Of a DNA stretch of 64,000 nucleotides, positions 54,674-63,923 are shown one piece after another (the stretch's first letter is position 1; the number at the start of each line of letters is the position of its first letter). The stretch covers positions 2,071,501 to 2,135,500 of the forward strand of contig NZ_CP160849.1 of assembly GCF_040790665.1 (NCBI RefSeq). Reading direction: 5' to 3'. This stretch comes from Sulfitobacter pontiacus (lineage in GTDB: Bacteria > Pseudomonadota > Alphaproteobacteria > Rhodobacterales > Rhodobacteraceae). The translations under genes and the position numbers were made by a program. The notes beneath the pieces are model-generated. The model was not told where the DNA came from. It did no database searches and saw only the letters and a list, made by a program, of their open reading frames with translations.

Positions 54674-55504
54674 TTAGGCGCTGCGCAGCCCCAGAATATC
54701 GCGCGCCTGCTGCCAGGTCGCCACGGGGCGTTCGTATTTCTCGCATAGATCCGCCGCGCGTTTGATCAGCGCCGCGTTGGATGGGGCGAGCGTGTTACGG
54801 TCCAGACGCACGTTGTCTTCCAGGCCGGCCCGCGTGTGACCGCCCGCTGCAATCGCCCATTCGTTCACGACGATCTGGTTCGGCCCAATCCCTGCGGCAC
54901 ACCACGCGGCCTCGGGCGCGCGGGCCTTCAACTGCGCGACGTAGAAGTCAAAAACCTCTTTATCCGCTGGCATGGCGTTTTTCACCCCCATGACGAATTG
55001 CACATAAAGCCGCCCGAACAGCTTGCCGTCCTTGTGATGCTGGATCGCCTGCAGGATGTGGCTCAGATCGAAGGCTTCGATCTCGGGCACAACCTCATGG
55101 GCGCGCATTTCGGACGCCAGCCAATCCACCAGATCCGGCGGGTTCTCGTAGACGCGGGTGGGAAAGTTGTTCGACCCCACCGACAGGGAGGCCATATCGG
55201 GCCGCAGTGACAGCATGCCGCCGCGCGCCTTGCCCGCACCTGACCGCCCGCCGGTCGAGAACTGGATGATCATCCCGGGGCAGTGTTTCTCCAGCCCCTC
55301 TTTCAACCGCGCAAATTTCTCTGGGTCAGAGGAGGGCGTCTCGTCTTCATTGCGCACATGGGCGTGGCAGATGCTTGCCCCGGCTTCAAAGGCTTCATGC
55401 GTGCTTTCAATCTGCTCGGTGATCGTGACGGGTACGGCGGGATTGGCGGCTTTGGTCGGTACGCTGCCGGTGATGGCAACGCAAAGAATGCATGGATCAG
55501 ACAT
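54674..55504 (-). CDS. BKACE family beta-keto acid cleavage enzyme
   Basis: 276 residues of the DUF849/BKACE family. The zinc ligands His47 and His49 lie in GASICHAHVRNEDETPS, and Glu in IVVNEWAIAAGGHTRAGLEDNV. These enzymes combine a beta-keto acid with acetyl-CoA, giving acetoacetate and a new CoA thioester. The gene is the last in the pca operon, overlapping pcaG by eight bases. The fitting substrate is 3-oxoadipate from protocatechuate, giving succinyl-CoA; the family is known to include members active on 3-oxoadipate, but specificity here is inferred from context. Confidence 0.9.
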   Translation of the reverse strand: MSDPCILCVAITGSVPTKAANPAVPVTITEQIESTHEAFEAGASICHAHVRNEDETPSSDPEKFARLKEGLEKHCPGMIIQFSTGGRSGAGKARGGMLSLRPDMASLSVGSNNFPTRVYENPPDLVDWLASEMRAHEVVPEIEAFDLSHILQAIQHHKDGKLFGRLYVQFVMGVKNAMPADKEVFDFYVAQLKARAPEAAWCAAGIGPNQIVVNEWAIAAGGHTRAGLEDNVRLDRNTLAPSNAALIKRAADLCEKYERPVATWQQARDILGLRSA

Positions 55505-56102
55505 CTAGGAACACTGTTTCTTTCTCGCCCTGAAGGTAAATATCAAACCGATAGACGCCATCGGTTTCTTTCTCCGCGATCAGGGTCGCAACGCGGTTTT
55601 GATGTTCAATACGGGTCAGCAGCGGGTCGGCGCTGTTATCGGCATCGGGGAAATACATACGTGTATTCAAGCCGATATTGATCCCGCGCGCGACGATCCA
55701 CAAGCTGATATGCGGGGCCATCATACGCCCGTCGGGAAAGGGCACGGCACCGGGGCGGATGGTGTCGAACTGCCATTCGCCGGTGTCATAATCGCCCGCC
55801 TGGCGGCCCCATCCGGTAAAGTTCGGATCGGCGGCACCACGGGGGTCGTTGCCCGGATAGAGCCCCGCCGCATCGGCCTGCCAGATCTCGACCAGCGCGT
55901 CTTTCAGCGGCGTGCCGGTGCCGTCATAGATCGTGCCCTTCACCGTGATCCGTTCGCCTTTGGTCTCGGCATTGACCATATGCGCGCCCAGATCCTCGGG
56001 GTAGACGCCGGTGATGTCGCAAAAATTCGGCACGCAGCCGATATGCACATAGGGCCCTGCGGTCTGCGACGGGCTTTCTTTCAACTGGGTCAGCTCTTGC
56101 AT
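55497..56102 (-). CDS. pcaG: Protocatechuate 3,4-dioxygenase alpha subunit
   Basis: 201 residues, PcaG type. SPSQTAGPYVHIGCVPNF near the N-terminus, ALVEIWQADAAGLYPG and PHISLWIVARGINIGLNTRMYFPD are typical; the iron-binding Tyr/His set is absent as expected for the structural subunit. Together with PcaH it cleaves protocatechuate between its hydroxyls to 3-carboxy-cis,cis-muconate. The start shares one base with the pcaH stop. Confidence 0.96.
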   Translation of the reverse strand: MQELTQLKESPSQTAGPYVHIGCVPNFCDITGVYPEDLGAHMVNAETKGERITVKGTIYDGTGTPLKDALVEIWQADAAGLYPGNDPRGAADPNFTGWGRQAGDYDTGEWQFDTIRPGAVPFPDGRMMAPHISLWIVARGINIGLNTRMYFPDADNSADPLLTRIEHQNRVATLIAEKETDGVYRFDIYLQGEKETVFLDV

Positions 56103-56833
56103 CAGTTCCCCTCCATCCGGTTTTCAAACATGGTGGACCGGTGCCCCCTGAGCACGATGTCGAATTTATAGGCCCGCGCATCCATAGGCACGGTATTGTC
56201 CATGTCCAACGGCGCGATCAACTGCTCTACCGCGGCGCGCGACGGGATCGTCTGTACGATGGGGCATTTCCAGATCAGCGGGTCACCCTCAAAATACATC
56301 TGCGTGATCAAGCGCTGCGCAAAACCCTGTCCGAAAACGGAAAAGTGGATATGCGCAGGGCGCCAGTCATTCACCCCATTGGGCCAGGGGTAGGCACCCG
56401 GTTTGACCGTGCGCAGGCTATAGCCGCCGTTCTCATCGGTCACAGTGCGGCCACACCCACCAAAATTGGGGTCGAGCGGGGCCAGATATCCCTCTTTCTT
56501 GTGGCGATAGCGCCCGCCCGCATTGGCTTGCCAGAATTCAAGCAACACACCAGGCACACCGCGCCCGTTCTGGTCGAGCACACGACCATGCACGATGATC
56601 CGCTGGCCAATCGCCATCTCGCCCTCGGCGGCGTAGTTGAGGATCAGGTCATTATCCAGCGCCCCCAACATATTGTGGCCAAAGACCGGGCCGGTCTGCT
56701 CGCTCAGCGTGGTATTCATCGAGATCAGCGCCTTTTGCGGCGACCGCACCACCGATGTCTTATAGGCCGGTGCCAGCGCGGGCGGGTGCCAGCTCCGGTC
56801 ACGGTGAAAGAACGCTCCGTTCTGATCGGTCAT
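56102..56833 (-). CDS. pcaH: Protocatechuate 3,4-dioxygenase beta subunit
   Basis: 243 residues. The catalytic iron ligands Tyr109 (AGGRYRHKK), Tyr148 (GAYPWPNG), His161 and His163 ([11 protein letters not shown]) are all present. It forms the active site with PcaG. The start overlaps the pcaC stop by four bases, so pcaC, pcaH, pcaG and the BKACE gene are one tightly coupled unit. No pcaQ regulator and no pcaB or pcaD gene is in view. Confidence 0.97.
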   Translation of the reverse strand: MTDQNGAFFHRDRSWHPPALAPAYKTSVVRSPQKALISMNTTLSEQTGPVFGHNMLGALDNDLILNYAAEGEMAIGQRIIVHGRVLDQNGRGVPGVLLEFWQANAGGRYRHKKEGYLAPLDPNFGGCGRTVTDENGGYSLRTVKPGAYPWPNGVNDWRPAHIHFSVFGQGFAQRLITQMYFEGDPLIWKCPIVQTIPSRAAVEQLIAPLDMDNTVPMDARAYKFDIVLRGHRSTMFENRMEGN

Positions 56834-57210
56834 TCGGCGGCTTCCATTTCCTGATAGGTCTGTTTGGCGAGCTTAAGCGCATGGTTCGCCTTTGGCACCC
56901 CCGCGTAAATGGCAACATGCTGGAACGCCTCGATCACATCGGATTTGCTGGCACCGGTATTGGCGGTGGCGCGGATGTGCATGGGGATTTCCTCGAAATT
57001 GCCGGTCGCCGCCAGCAGTGCCAGCGTCAGCATCGACCGTTCGCGGCGGCTGATCTTGTCGCTGGCCCAGACGGTGCCCCAGGCCGCTTCGGTGATCAGA
57101 CTTTGGAACGGCGCGTCCAGCTCGGTCTTGGCGGCTTCGGCGCGGTCCACATGGGCATCGCCCAAAACGGCGCGGCGGGTGGTCATACCGATCTCGGTTC
57201 GGTCGGCCAT
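56830..57210 (-). CDS. pcaC: 4-Carboxymuconolactone decarboxylase
   Basis: 126 residues, AhpD/CMD fold. Residues 45-60 ([18 protein letters not shown]) and [36 protein letters not shown] are typical of PcaC. It decarboxylates 4-carboxymuconolactone to the enol-lactone of 3-oxoadipate. The start at 57210 follows AGGAG at normal spacing; an upstream GTG adds six residues. Confidence 0.93.
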   Translation of the reverse strand: MADRTEIGMTTRRAVLGDAHVDRAEAAKTELDAPFQSLITEAAWGTVWASDKISRRERSMLTLALLAATGNFEEIPMHIRATANTGASKSDVIEAFQHVAIYAGVPKANHALKLAKQTYQEMEAAE

Positions 57211-57441
57211 GTTCTTCTCCTCGGTCACGGTGGGTGTTCATTGTCGCGCTGCCGATTGGACAGGAAAAACACGCGGCGCGCAAACGCATATCCGCCCTTC
57301 CAAATGGATGAAAATCCCGGGGGAGGGGCCGCAAAGCGGTGCCGGGGGCAGCGCCCCCTTATGCCTGTCCGGCCTCCCCCTGACCTTGACATCGCAGCGC
57401 TTTTTCGTCCTTTTGGCCGAAACAGCAAAAGGACGCTTCTT

Positions 57442-58557
57442 ATGATGAAAACACGCGCCGCCGTCGCCGTTGCCGCAGGGCAACCGCTTGAAGTGATGGA
57501 CGTAAATCTCGAAGGCCCCAAGCGGGGTGAAGTCCTGATCGAAATCAAGGCCACCGGCCTGTGCCACACCGATGAATTCACCCGTTCGGGCGACGACCCC
57601 GAAGGGATTTTCCCGGCCATTCTGGGCCACGAGGGCGCAGGCGTCGTGCTTGAAGTCGGCGAGGGCGTCACCACGCTCGAGGTCGGCGATCACGTGATCC
57701 CGCTTTACACGCCCGAATGCCGCGAGTGTGAATATTGCCTATCGGGTAAAACCAACCTCTGTCAGGCGATCCGCGTGACCCAAGGCCAGGGGCTGCTGCC
57801 CGATGGCACCACGCGGTTCTCGATGATGGATGGCACGCCGATCCACCACTACATGGGCTGTTCGACCTTCGCCAATCACACGGTCATCCCTGAGATCGCC
57901 CTTGCCAAGGTCCGCAAGGACGCGCCCTTTGACAAGATCTGCTATATCGGCTGCGGTGTGACCACGGGCATCGGCGCGGTGATCAACACCGCCAAGGTGG
58001 AGATCGGCGCGCGCTGCGTGGTCTTTGGCCTGGGCGGCATCGGGCTGAACGTCATTCAGGGCCTGCGCATGGCGGGGGCCGACCAGATCGTCGGCGTCGA
58101 TCTGAACGACGACAAGGAAGAGACAGGCCGCTACTTCGGCATGACCGACTTTGTGAACCCCACCAAGGTCGAGGGCGATATGGTCGCGCATTTGGTCGAA
58201 CTGACCAAAGGCGGTGCGGATTACACCTTTGATGCCACAGGCAATACCAAGGTCATGCGGCAGGCGCTTGAAGCCGCGCATAAGGGCTGGGGGGAGTCGA
58301 TCATTATCGGTGTCGCACCGGCGGGGGCCGAAATCTCGACCCGTCCGTTCCAGCTGGTCACGGGCCGCGTCTGGAAAGGCACGGCATTCGGCGGGGCCAA
58401 GGGCCGCACCGATGTGCCCAAGATCGTGGATTGGTACATGAACGGCAAGATCGAGATCGACCCGATGATCACCCACAAGCTGACGCTGGACCAGATCAAC
58501 GAAGGGTTCGAATTGATGCACAAAGGTGAATCCATTCGCGCCGTCGTTGAATTCTAG
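57442..58557 (+). CDS. adhC: S-(hydroxymethyl)glutathione dehydrogenase (class III alcohol dehydrogenase)
   Basis: 371 residues, zinc-dependent. Catalytic zinc site in LCHTDEFTRSG and GHEGAGVV; structural zinc Cys set in PECRECEYCLSGKTNLC; NAD site VVFGLGGIGLNVIQG. GCSTFANHTVIPEIALAKV is a class III mark. It oxidises the glutathione adduct of formaldehyde and can reduce S-nitrosoglutathione. The adjacent ATGs at 57442 and 57445 cannot be told apart. A terminator follows. Confidence 0.96.
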   Translation: MMKTRAAVAVAAGQPLEVMDVNLEGPKRGEVLIEIKATGLCHTDEFTRSGDDPEGIFPAILGHEGAGVVLEVGEGVTTLEVGDHVIPLYTPECRECEYCLSGKTNLCQAIRVTQGQGLLPDGTTRFSMMDGTPIHHYMGCSTFANHTVIPEIALAKVRKDAPFDKICYIGCGVTTGIGAVINTAKVEIGARCVVFGLGGIGLNVIQGLRMAGADQIVGVDLNDDKEETGRYFGMTDFVNPTKVEGDMVAHLVELTKGGADYTFDATGNTKVMRQALEAAHKGWGESIIIGVAPAGAEISTRPFQLVTGRVWKGTAFGGAKGRTDVPKIVDWYMNGKIEIDPMITHKLTLDQINEGFELMHKGESIRAVVEF

Positions 58558-58582
58558 GCGCGAATTCGTAAAACTTGCGACA

Positions 58583-58612
58583 AACGCCGTCCTCACGGGG
58601 GCGGCGTTTTAT
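58583..58612 (+). terminator. Terminator after adhC
   Basis: AACGCCGTCC and GGGCGGCGTT form a 10-bp stem (one GT pair) around a 6-base loop, followed by TTATGTTTT, starting 26 bases past the stop. Confidence 0.8.
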
Positions 58613-58733
58613 GTTTTCTGAAACCCCTCGTGACACGATGTTTTGACGTGAGGGCACGAAGGGCTGCGGGACAGATTGGGTTTACCACCCCGATCCCGCT
58701 AGTATTTATAGAGTGAACGTCGGGAGACAAGGC

Positions 58734-59192
58734 ATGAAACTTACAGTGAATGGCGTGACCCATGATGTGGACGTCGAGGAAGACATGCCCATGCTCTGGG
58801 TCTTGCGCGACGTTCTGGGGATCACCGGCCCGAAATACGGCTGCGGGATCGCGCAATGCGGGGCCTGCACCGTGCATATGGACGGGATCGCGGTCCGGTC
58901 GTGCCAGTTGGCTGCGGGCGATGTCGAGGGCGAGATTACCACCATCGAAGGGTTGGGCTCTCCGGCGGTGCGCCATGCGGTGCAGGAGGCCTGGATCGAC
59001 CTGCAGGTCGCGCAATGCGGCTACTGTCAATCGGGGCAGATCATGCAGGCGGCCTCTTTTCTTGAGCTGAACCCGACCCCTACGGATGACCAGATTGACG
59101 CCGCGATGAGCGGGAACCTCTGTCGATGCGGCACCTATCCCCGTATTCGCGAGGCGGTGAAATCCGCCGCGATCAAGCTGAAGGCGGTGTGA
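58734..59192 (+). CDS. Isoquinoline 1-oxidoreductase-like small subunit (2x[2Fe-2S])
   Basis: 152 residues. First cluster: [17 protein letters not shown] with a further Cys in RSCQ; second cluster: [13 protein letters not shown] and [16 protein letters not shown]. It passes electrons from the molybdenum subunit. The ATG at 58734 places a start strand ([13 protein letters not shown]) at the N-terminus; a longer frame exists. One base separates it from the large subunit gene. Confidence 0.93.
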   Translation: MKLTVNGVTHDVDVEEDMPMLWVLRDVLGITGPKYGCGIAQCGACTVHMDGIAVRSCQLAAGDVEGEITTIEGLGSPAVRHAVQEAWIDLQVAQCGYCQSGQIMQAASFLELNPTPTDDQIDAAMSGNLCRCGTYPRIREAVKSAAIKLKAV

Positions 59193-59193
59193 T

Positions 59194-61434
59194 ATGGGAC
59201 GTGTGAAAACAATTGCGCGCCGCAGCTTCCTGATCGGCTCTGCCGCTGTTGCAGGCGGCGTCGTCTTTGGCACCTATCTTTACAAACGCGAGGGGGAGAA
59301 CCCGCTGCTCGACGGGTTGAAACCCGGCGAAACCGCGATCACCCCCTACGTTAAAATCGACGCTCAAGGGATCACGCTGATCACGCCGCGCGCGGATGTG
59401 GGGCAGGGCGCGTGGTCGATGCAGGCGCATATGATCGCCGAAGAGCTCGACATTGACCCGCGCAGCGCCAAGCTGTCGCCCGGTCCGGCGGATGCGATTT
59501 ATTACAACGGCGTTGTCGGGGCAGAGGCGCTGCCGATTGCCGCGACCTCTGACACGATGCTGGCACGCGGCGGGCGCGGTGCGGTCGATGTCATGGGCAA
59601 GCTGATGGGGCTGCATATCACCGGCGGCTCGTCCACTGTGCCGGATATGTATGACCGCCTGCGCATGGCCGGTGCCGTCGCACGCGAGACGCTGATCAAG
59701 GCCGCGATGAAGCAGACCGGCCTGCCGCGCGACCAACTGGGGACAGAGAACGGCTGCATCGTGCTGCCCGATGGGTTGAAGATCGAATACATCGACCTTG
59801 CCAGCATCGCCGCCGAGATCGAGCCGGTACAGGATGTCACCCTGCGTGATCCGTCGGAATGGCGCTATCTGACCAAGCCGCAGAAGCGGACCGATATCGT
59901 GGCGAAATCCACCGGTCGGCAGATCTACGGCATCGACATGCAGATGGACGGTATGGTGATCGCCACGACCCGCACCAATCCGGCGATTGGCGGCGGGCTG
60001 AACGGGTTTGACGCCGAGGCCGCACGCCAGATGCGCGGGGTCAGCGCGGTCTTGCCCATCACCGGCGGCATCGCTGTGGTGGCGGATAACACATGGCGCG
60101 CGTTTCAGGCGGCGCAGGCGGTTGAATGTGACTGGGGCCCTTCGCCCTATATCGGTGACAGCGCCGACCAGTTTGCCGCTGTGGCGGCCTCTTTCACCAA
60201 CGATCACCGCGACAGCCGGTTCAAGGATGAAGGCGATGTAGAAGAGGCGTTGCAAGATGCCTCGGTCGTCGAGGCGGAATACCGCATCCCCTATCTGGCC
60301 CATGCGCCGATGGAACCGATGAGCGTCGTGGTCAAGCTGACCGAGGGGCGGCTGGATATCTGGACCGGCACGCAAATCCCCCGTTTCGTCAAGGCGAATA
60401 TGGCGCGGCTGACAGGGTTGGACGGTGATGACATCCACGTGCATGTGCTGATGTCCGGTGGCAGCTTTGGCCGGCGCCTTGAGGATGATTATATCGCCCA
60501 AGCGGTCGAGATCGCGATGCAGATGCCTGACACGCCGATCAAGATGATCTGGCAACGCGAGGAAGACTTCACCCATGATTTCCCCCGCCCGCTGGCCATT
60601 GCGCGCGGGCGCGGTGCTGTGGCGGATGCCGGTATCGCAGCGTTTGATCTGTCGATCGCCGCCCCCTCGGTCGCTGAATCCTCGCTCGCAAGGTTGAACC
60701 AGCCCGCCTTCGGCCCTGATGTGGCGATTGTCGCGGGGGCGTGGGACCAGCCGTTCCAGATCCCCAACTACCGCGTCACCGGCTACCGCACGCCAGCGAT
60801 GGTGCCCATCAGCTCTTGGCGGTCGGTCGGGGCGTCGGGCAACGGGTTCATGCACGAAAGCTTCATGGACGAGATGTGCCACGCCGCGGGTGCAGATCCG
60901 TTGCAAGAGCGGCTGCGCCTGTGTTGGCACGACGCATCGCGCAAGGTGCTGGAGGCCGTGGGCGAGATGTCGGAATGGGGCAGCGATCTGGGGCCGAACC
61001 GGGGGCGGGGGCTGGCGTTTACGCTGGCCTTTGGCGTGCCCGTGGCCGAGGTGGTCGAGGTCACCAACACCCCCGACGGCATCCGTATCGACAAGGTGTT
61101 CGTCGCCGCCGATGTGGGCCGCGTGCTTGACCCCGTGAACTTTGAGGCGCAGCTGCAAGGCGGTGTGATCTTTGGCCTGGGCCACGCGATGAACTGCGAG
61201 CTGACCTATCGCGACGGCGTGGCAGAGCAGGATAACTACCACGCCTTTGAGGGGATGCGCCTGCACCAGACGCCTTTGATCATGGTGCGCGGGCTTGAGA
61301 ATGGCGACAAGATCAGGGGTATCGGTGAACCCGCCGTCCCCCCCGCAGCACCCGCTTTGGCCAATGCGATCTTTGCCGCGACGGGGCAGCGTATCCGCGA
61401 ACTGCCGCTGTCCAAGTCGATCGATTTTGTATGA
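59194..61434 (+). CDS. Isoquinoline 1-oxidoreductase-like molybdopterin large subunit
   Basis: 746 residues. A Tat-type N-terminus (ARRSFLIGSAAVAGGVVFGTYLY) points to periplasmic export or membrane anchoring together with the small subunit. The MCD-type molybdopterin domain contains VDVGQG-like PRADVGQGAWSMQAH, GGSFGRRLEDDYIAQA, SWRSVGASGNGFMHESFMDEM and IRGIGEPAVPPAAPALANAIF, whose GEPAVPP carries the catalytic-type Glu. The family hydroxylates N-heterocycles or oxidises aldehydes; the substrate is not evident. Its stop overlaps the start of the cytochrome gene by four bases. Confidence 0.92.
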   Translation: MGRVKTIARRSFLIGSAAVAGGVVFGTYLYKREGENPLLDGLKPGETAITPYVKIDAQGITLITPRADVGQGAWSMQAHMIAEELDIDPRSAKLSPGPADAIYYNGVVGAEALPIAATSDTMLARGGRGAVDVMGKLMGLHITGGSSTVPDMYDRLRMAGAVARETLIKAAMKQTGLPRDQLGTENGCIVLPDGLKIEYIDLASIAAEIEPVQDVTLRDPSEWRYLTKPQKRTDIVAKSTGRQIYGIDMQMDGMVIATTRTNPAIGGGLNGFDAEAARQMRGVSAVLPITGGIAVVADNTWRAFQAAQAVECDWGPSPYIGDSADQFAAVAASFTNDHRDSRFKDEGDVEEALQDASVVEAEYRIPYLAHAPMEPMSVVVKLTEGRLDIWTGTQIPRFVKANMARLTGLDGDDIHVHVLMSGGSFGRRLEDDYIAQAVEIAMQMPDTPIKMIWQREEDFTHDFPRPLAIARGRGAVADAGIAAFDLSIAAPSVAESSLARLNQPAFGPDVAIVAGAWDQPFQIPNYRVTGYRTPAMVPISSWRSVGASGNGFMHESFMDEMCHAAGADPLQERLRLCWHDASRKVLEAVGEMSEWGSDLGPNRGRGLAFTLAFGVPVAEVVEVTNTPDGIRIDKVFVAADVGRVLDPVNFEAQLQGGVIFGLGHAMNCELTYRDGVAEQDNYHAFEGMRLHQTPLIMVRGLENGDKIRGIGEPAVPPAAPALANAIFAATGQRIRELPLSKSIDFV

Positions 61435-62042
61435 CCTCCCTTCGCGGGGCGATCACCGGCGGGATCATTGCACTGGTCTGCGCGGGCGGTGCTTTTGCGC
61501 AAGAAGCACCTGATCGCGCGGCGGCGCTGGCGGCGTGGGATGATATCCACACGGTCGTTTCGCATCCGCGCTGTACCAATTGCCACGTGGGCCCCGCTGG
61601 CGTGCCGCTCTGGGAGGGGTTGGGCCACGAGGAGGCTGCCGACCAAGCGCCCGTGCACGGCATGAACATCCTTGCCGACGAAAGCCGCATCGGGGCCGAG
61701 ACGATGCCTTGCCGTACCTGTCACATCAGCGCCGCGTCGGAAAACAACGTCCCCCACGCGCCACCGATGATTGCGGACGCATGGCGGCTTCCCCCGATAG
61801 AGATGGCGTGGAAAGGCAAGACCAGCGCCGAGATATGTGTGCAACTGCGTGACCCCGACAGCAACGGTGCCTTTACGCCCGAAGACCTGTCCGATCACCT
61901 GCGAACGTCGGCCTTTGTGGCATGGGGCTTTGATCCCGGCGCAGGGCGCGCGGCGGCCCCCGGTAGCATCCCCAAGATGCAGGAGGCGCTGGCGATCTGG
62001 GTGGCAGGCGGCACGCCCTGTGCGGGCGATCCGCACCCCTAG
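61431..62042 (+). CDS. Di-haem c-type cytochrome
   Basis: 203 residues. Signal peptide (GGIIALVCAGGAFA) and two haem motifs: CTNCH (about 47-51) and CRTCH (about 98-102). The last part (DRAAALAAWDDIHTVVSHPR at the front, PGSIPKMQEALAIWVAGGTPC at the end) has a Cys near the C-terminus. It overlaps the molybdoenzyme gene by four bases and is the probable electron acceptor for it in the periplasm. Confidence 0.88.
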   Translation: MTSLRGAITGGIIALVCAGGAFAQEAPDRAAALAAWDDIHTVVSHPRCTNCHVGPAGVPLWEGLGHEEAADQAPVHGMNILADESRIGAETMPCRTCHISAASENNVPHAPPMIADAWRLPPIEMAWKGKTSAEICVQLRDPDSNGAFTPEDLSDHLRTSAFVAWGFDPGAGRAAAPGSIPKMQEALAIWVAGGTPCAGDPHP

Positions 62043-63557
62043 TCAGCCCTTGAACAGATCCGCATAGGTTTCGCGCAGCAGGTTCTTTTGCACCTTGCCC
62101 ATCGTATTGCGGGGCAGGGCATCAACCACCACCAGCTTGCGCGGACATTTGAACCGCGCCAGCGATTGCGCGACGGTCTGCGACAGCGCCTCCAGGTCCA
62201 GATCACGGCTGCCATCGGCGACCAGCACACCAACCGGTGCCTCGCCCAGATCCCCATGAGCCACGCCGATCACGGCGCTTTCCAGCACGCCGGGTTGATC
62301 GTCCAGCACCTGTTCGACCTCTTTGGGATAGATGTTATAGCCGCCGGATATGATCAGATCCTTGCCGCGCCCGACGATCTGCACATAGCCGTCTTCGTCA
62401 ATCAGCCCCAGATCACCGGTGATAAAGAATCCGTCCGCGCGCAGTTCAGCGGCGGTTTTTTCGGGCATCTGCCAATAGCCTTGGAAAACATTCGGCCCGC
62501 GGACCTCGACGACGCCGATCTCTCCCTGTGGTAGGGTTTCGCCAGTATCGGGGTCGCAAATCTTGAGCTCGACCCCCGGCAGGGGCGTGCCGACAGTCCC
62601 GCCGCGCCGCGGCCCGTCATAGGGGTTCGACGTGTTCATATTGGTTTCCGTCATCCCGTAGCGTTCCAGAATACGGTGGCCTGTGCGTTCCTCGAACTGC
62701 TTGTGCGTCTCGGCCAGCAAGGGGGCAGAGCCCGAGATGAACAGACGCATATGCGCCGTCAATCCGGCGGTGAAGTCATCAGAGCCCAGCAAACGGGTGT
62801 AGAAGGTCGGCACGCCCATCAACGCGGTGGCCTGCGGCATGAAACGGATCAACTGATCGATATCGAGCTTGGGCAGGAACACCATCGCGCCACCGCTAAG
62901 CAGCATGATATTGGTCGCCACGAACAGCCCGTGTGTGTGGAAAATCGGCAGCGCATGCAGCAGCACATCGGCCTTGGTAAATTGCCAGACATCAACCAGC
63001 GTTTCGGCGTTGCTCAGCAGGTTTCGCTGGCTCAGCATCGCGCCTTTTGATCGGCCCGTGGTGCCCGAGGTATAGAGGAAGGCGGCCAGATCCTCGGCCG
63101 TTCGGTCGACGGTATCGAAGGTGTCGGGCAGGGTGGCCGCCAGATCGCGCAGCGTGCCGCGGCCGGTGTTGTCCATCGTCTCTACCGCAGCACCGGCGGC
63201 GGCAGCGACCGGCGTGAGTTCGGGAACATCGGCGGGATCGCAAACCAGCAGACGCGCGCCCGAGTTGCCGACGAAATAATCCACCTCGGACGCGGTGTAG
63301 CCGGGGTTGAGCGGCAAGAACACCAGCCCTGCCTGTACGCAAGCGGCATAAAGCGCCAGCGCATCCGGCGATTTGCCGACCTGCACCGCGACACGGTCGC
63401 CCGCTGTCAGCCCCTTGTCCGAAAACGCATTGGCATAGCGCGCGGCAGACCGGATGAATTGGTCATGGCTGATGGTGCGCCCGTCCGGCAGGATCAGGAA
63501 CGGCGTGTTTTGCCCGATGTGGCGACCGAATAAAGCGTCGTAAAGCGGGTTGGGCAT
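62043..63557 (-). CDS. matB: Malonyl-CoA synthetase (AMP-forming)
   Basis: 504 residues. AMP-binding core FLYTSGTTGRSKGAML, ERYGMTETNMNTSNPYDG (the MatB-type loop), GEIGVVEVRGPNVFQGYWQMPEKT, ITGDLGLIDEDGYVQIVGRGKDLIISGGYNIYP and the C-terminal Lys region LPRNTMGKVQK. It activates malonate to malonyl-CoA. The start at 63557 follows an AAGGAGACG site; a much longer frame lacks likeness. It abuts the convergent cytochrome gene, with one stop directly against the other. Confidence 0.92.
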   Translation of the reverse strand: MPNPLYDALFGRHIGQNTPFLILPDGRTISHDQFIRSAARYANAFSDKGLTAGDRVAVQVGKSPDALALYAACVQAGLVFLPLNPGYTASEVDYFVGNSGARLLVCDPADVPELTPVAAAAGAAVETMDNTGRGTLRDLAATLPDTFDTVDRTAEDLAAFLYTSGTTGRSKGAMLSQRNLLSNAETLVDVWQFTKADVLLHALPIFHTHGLFVATNIMLLSGGAMVFLPKLDIDQLIRFMPQATALMGVPTFYTRLLGSDDFTAGLTAHMRLFISGSAPLLAETHKQFEERTGHRILERYGMTETNMNTSNPYDGPRRGGTVGTPLPGVELKICDPDTGETLPQGEIGVVEVRGPNVFQGYWQMPEKTAAELRADGFFITGDLGLIDEDGYVQIVGRGKDLIISGGYNIYPKEVEQVLDDQPGVLESAVIGVAHGDLGEAPVGVLVADGSRDLDLEALSQTVAQSLARFKCPRKLVVVDALPRNTMGKVQKNLLRETYADLFKG

Positions 63558-63712
63558 CGTCGTCTCCTTCTGACCTTTGGTAGCGCGGAATTTGCGCCAT
63601 CGGCAGGGCCAGGTAAAGGGCGGCAAATGGCGCATTTTGATCTTTGCTGCATTTCGCGCGTGCAGACGGCCTTGACGACCCGCAACGTATGACTTACCCC
63701 TCCTCCCGTAGC

Positions 63713-63786
63713 GCGGGCGTTGTGTAATGGTAAGACCTCTGCCTTCCACGCAGAAGACGCGGGTTCGATTCCCGCCGCCCGCTCCA
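63713..63786 (+). tRNA. tRNA-Gly(TCC)
   Basis: Cloverleaf: acceptor GCGGGCG (63713-63719) pairs with CGCCCGC (63776-63782); anticodon stem TCTGC/GCAGA with loop CTTCCAC gives anticodon TCC; T-arm GCGGG-TTCGATT-CCCGC. CCA is encoded. Confidence 0.97.
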
Positions 63787-63819
63787 CTCCTTTCCCGACA
63801 TCCTTTTGATTTTGACTAT

Positions 63820-63833
63820 TTGCGCTGGATCAA
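63820..63833 (+). promoter_or_regulatory. Weak FNR-like site upstream of the last gene
   Basis: TTGCG-CTGG-ATCAA matches the right FNR half-site fully and the left half partly (three of five), 91 bases before the next start codon. FnrL is encoded elsewhere in the window; use here is only a possibility. Confidence 0.25.
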
Positions 63834-63923
63834 TGCGCTTTTGTCGCAAGCGCCCTAGGGGTGCAGCCCTTGACCCCGCGCGATGTGCGGGCGATGACAC
63901 GGCAGCACTCCAAAGGATATCTC

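Noticed and set aside
59173..61266. 697-codon minus-strand frame over the molybdoenzyme gene
   Set aside because: His/Arg-rich antisense product with no recognisable domain.
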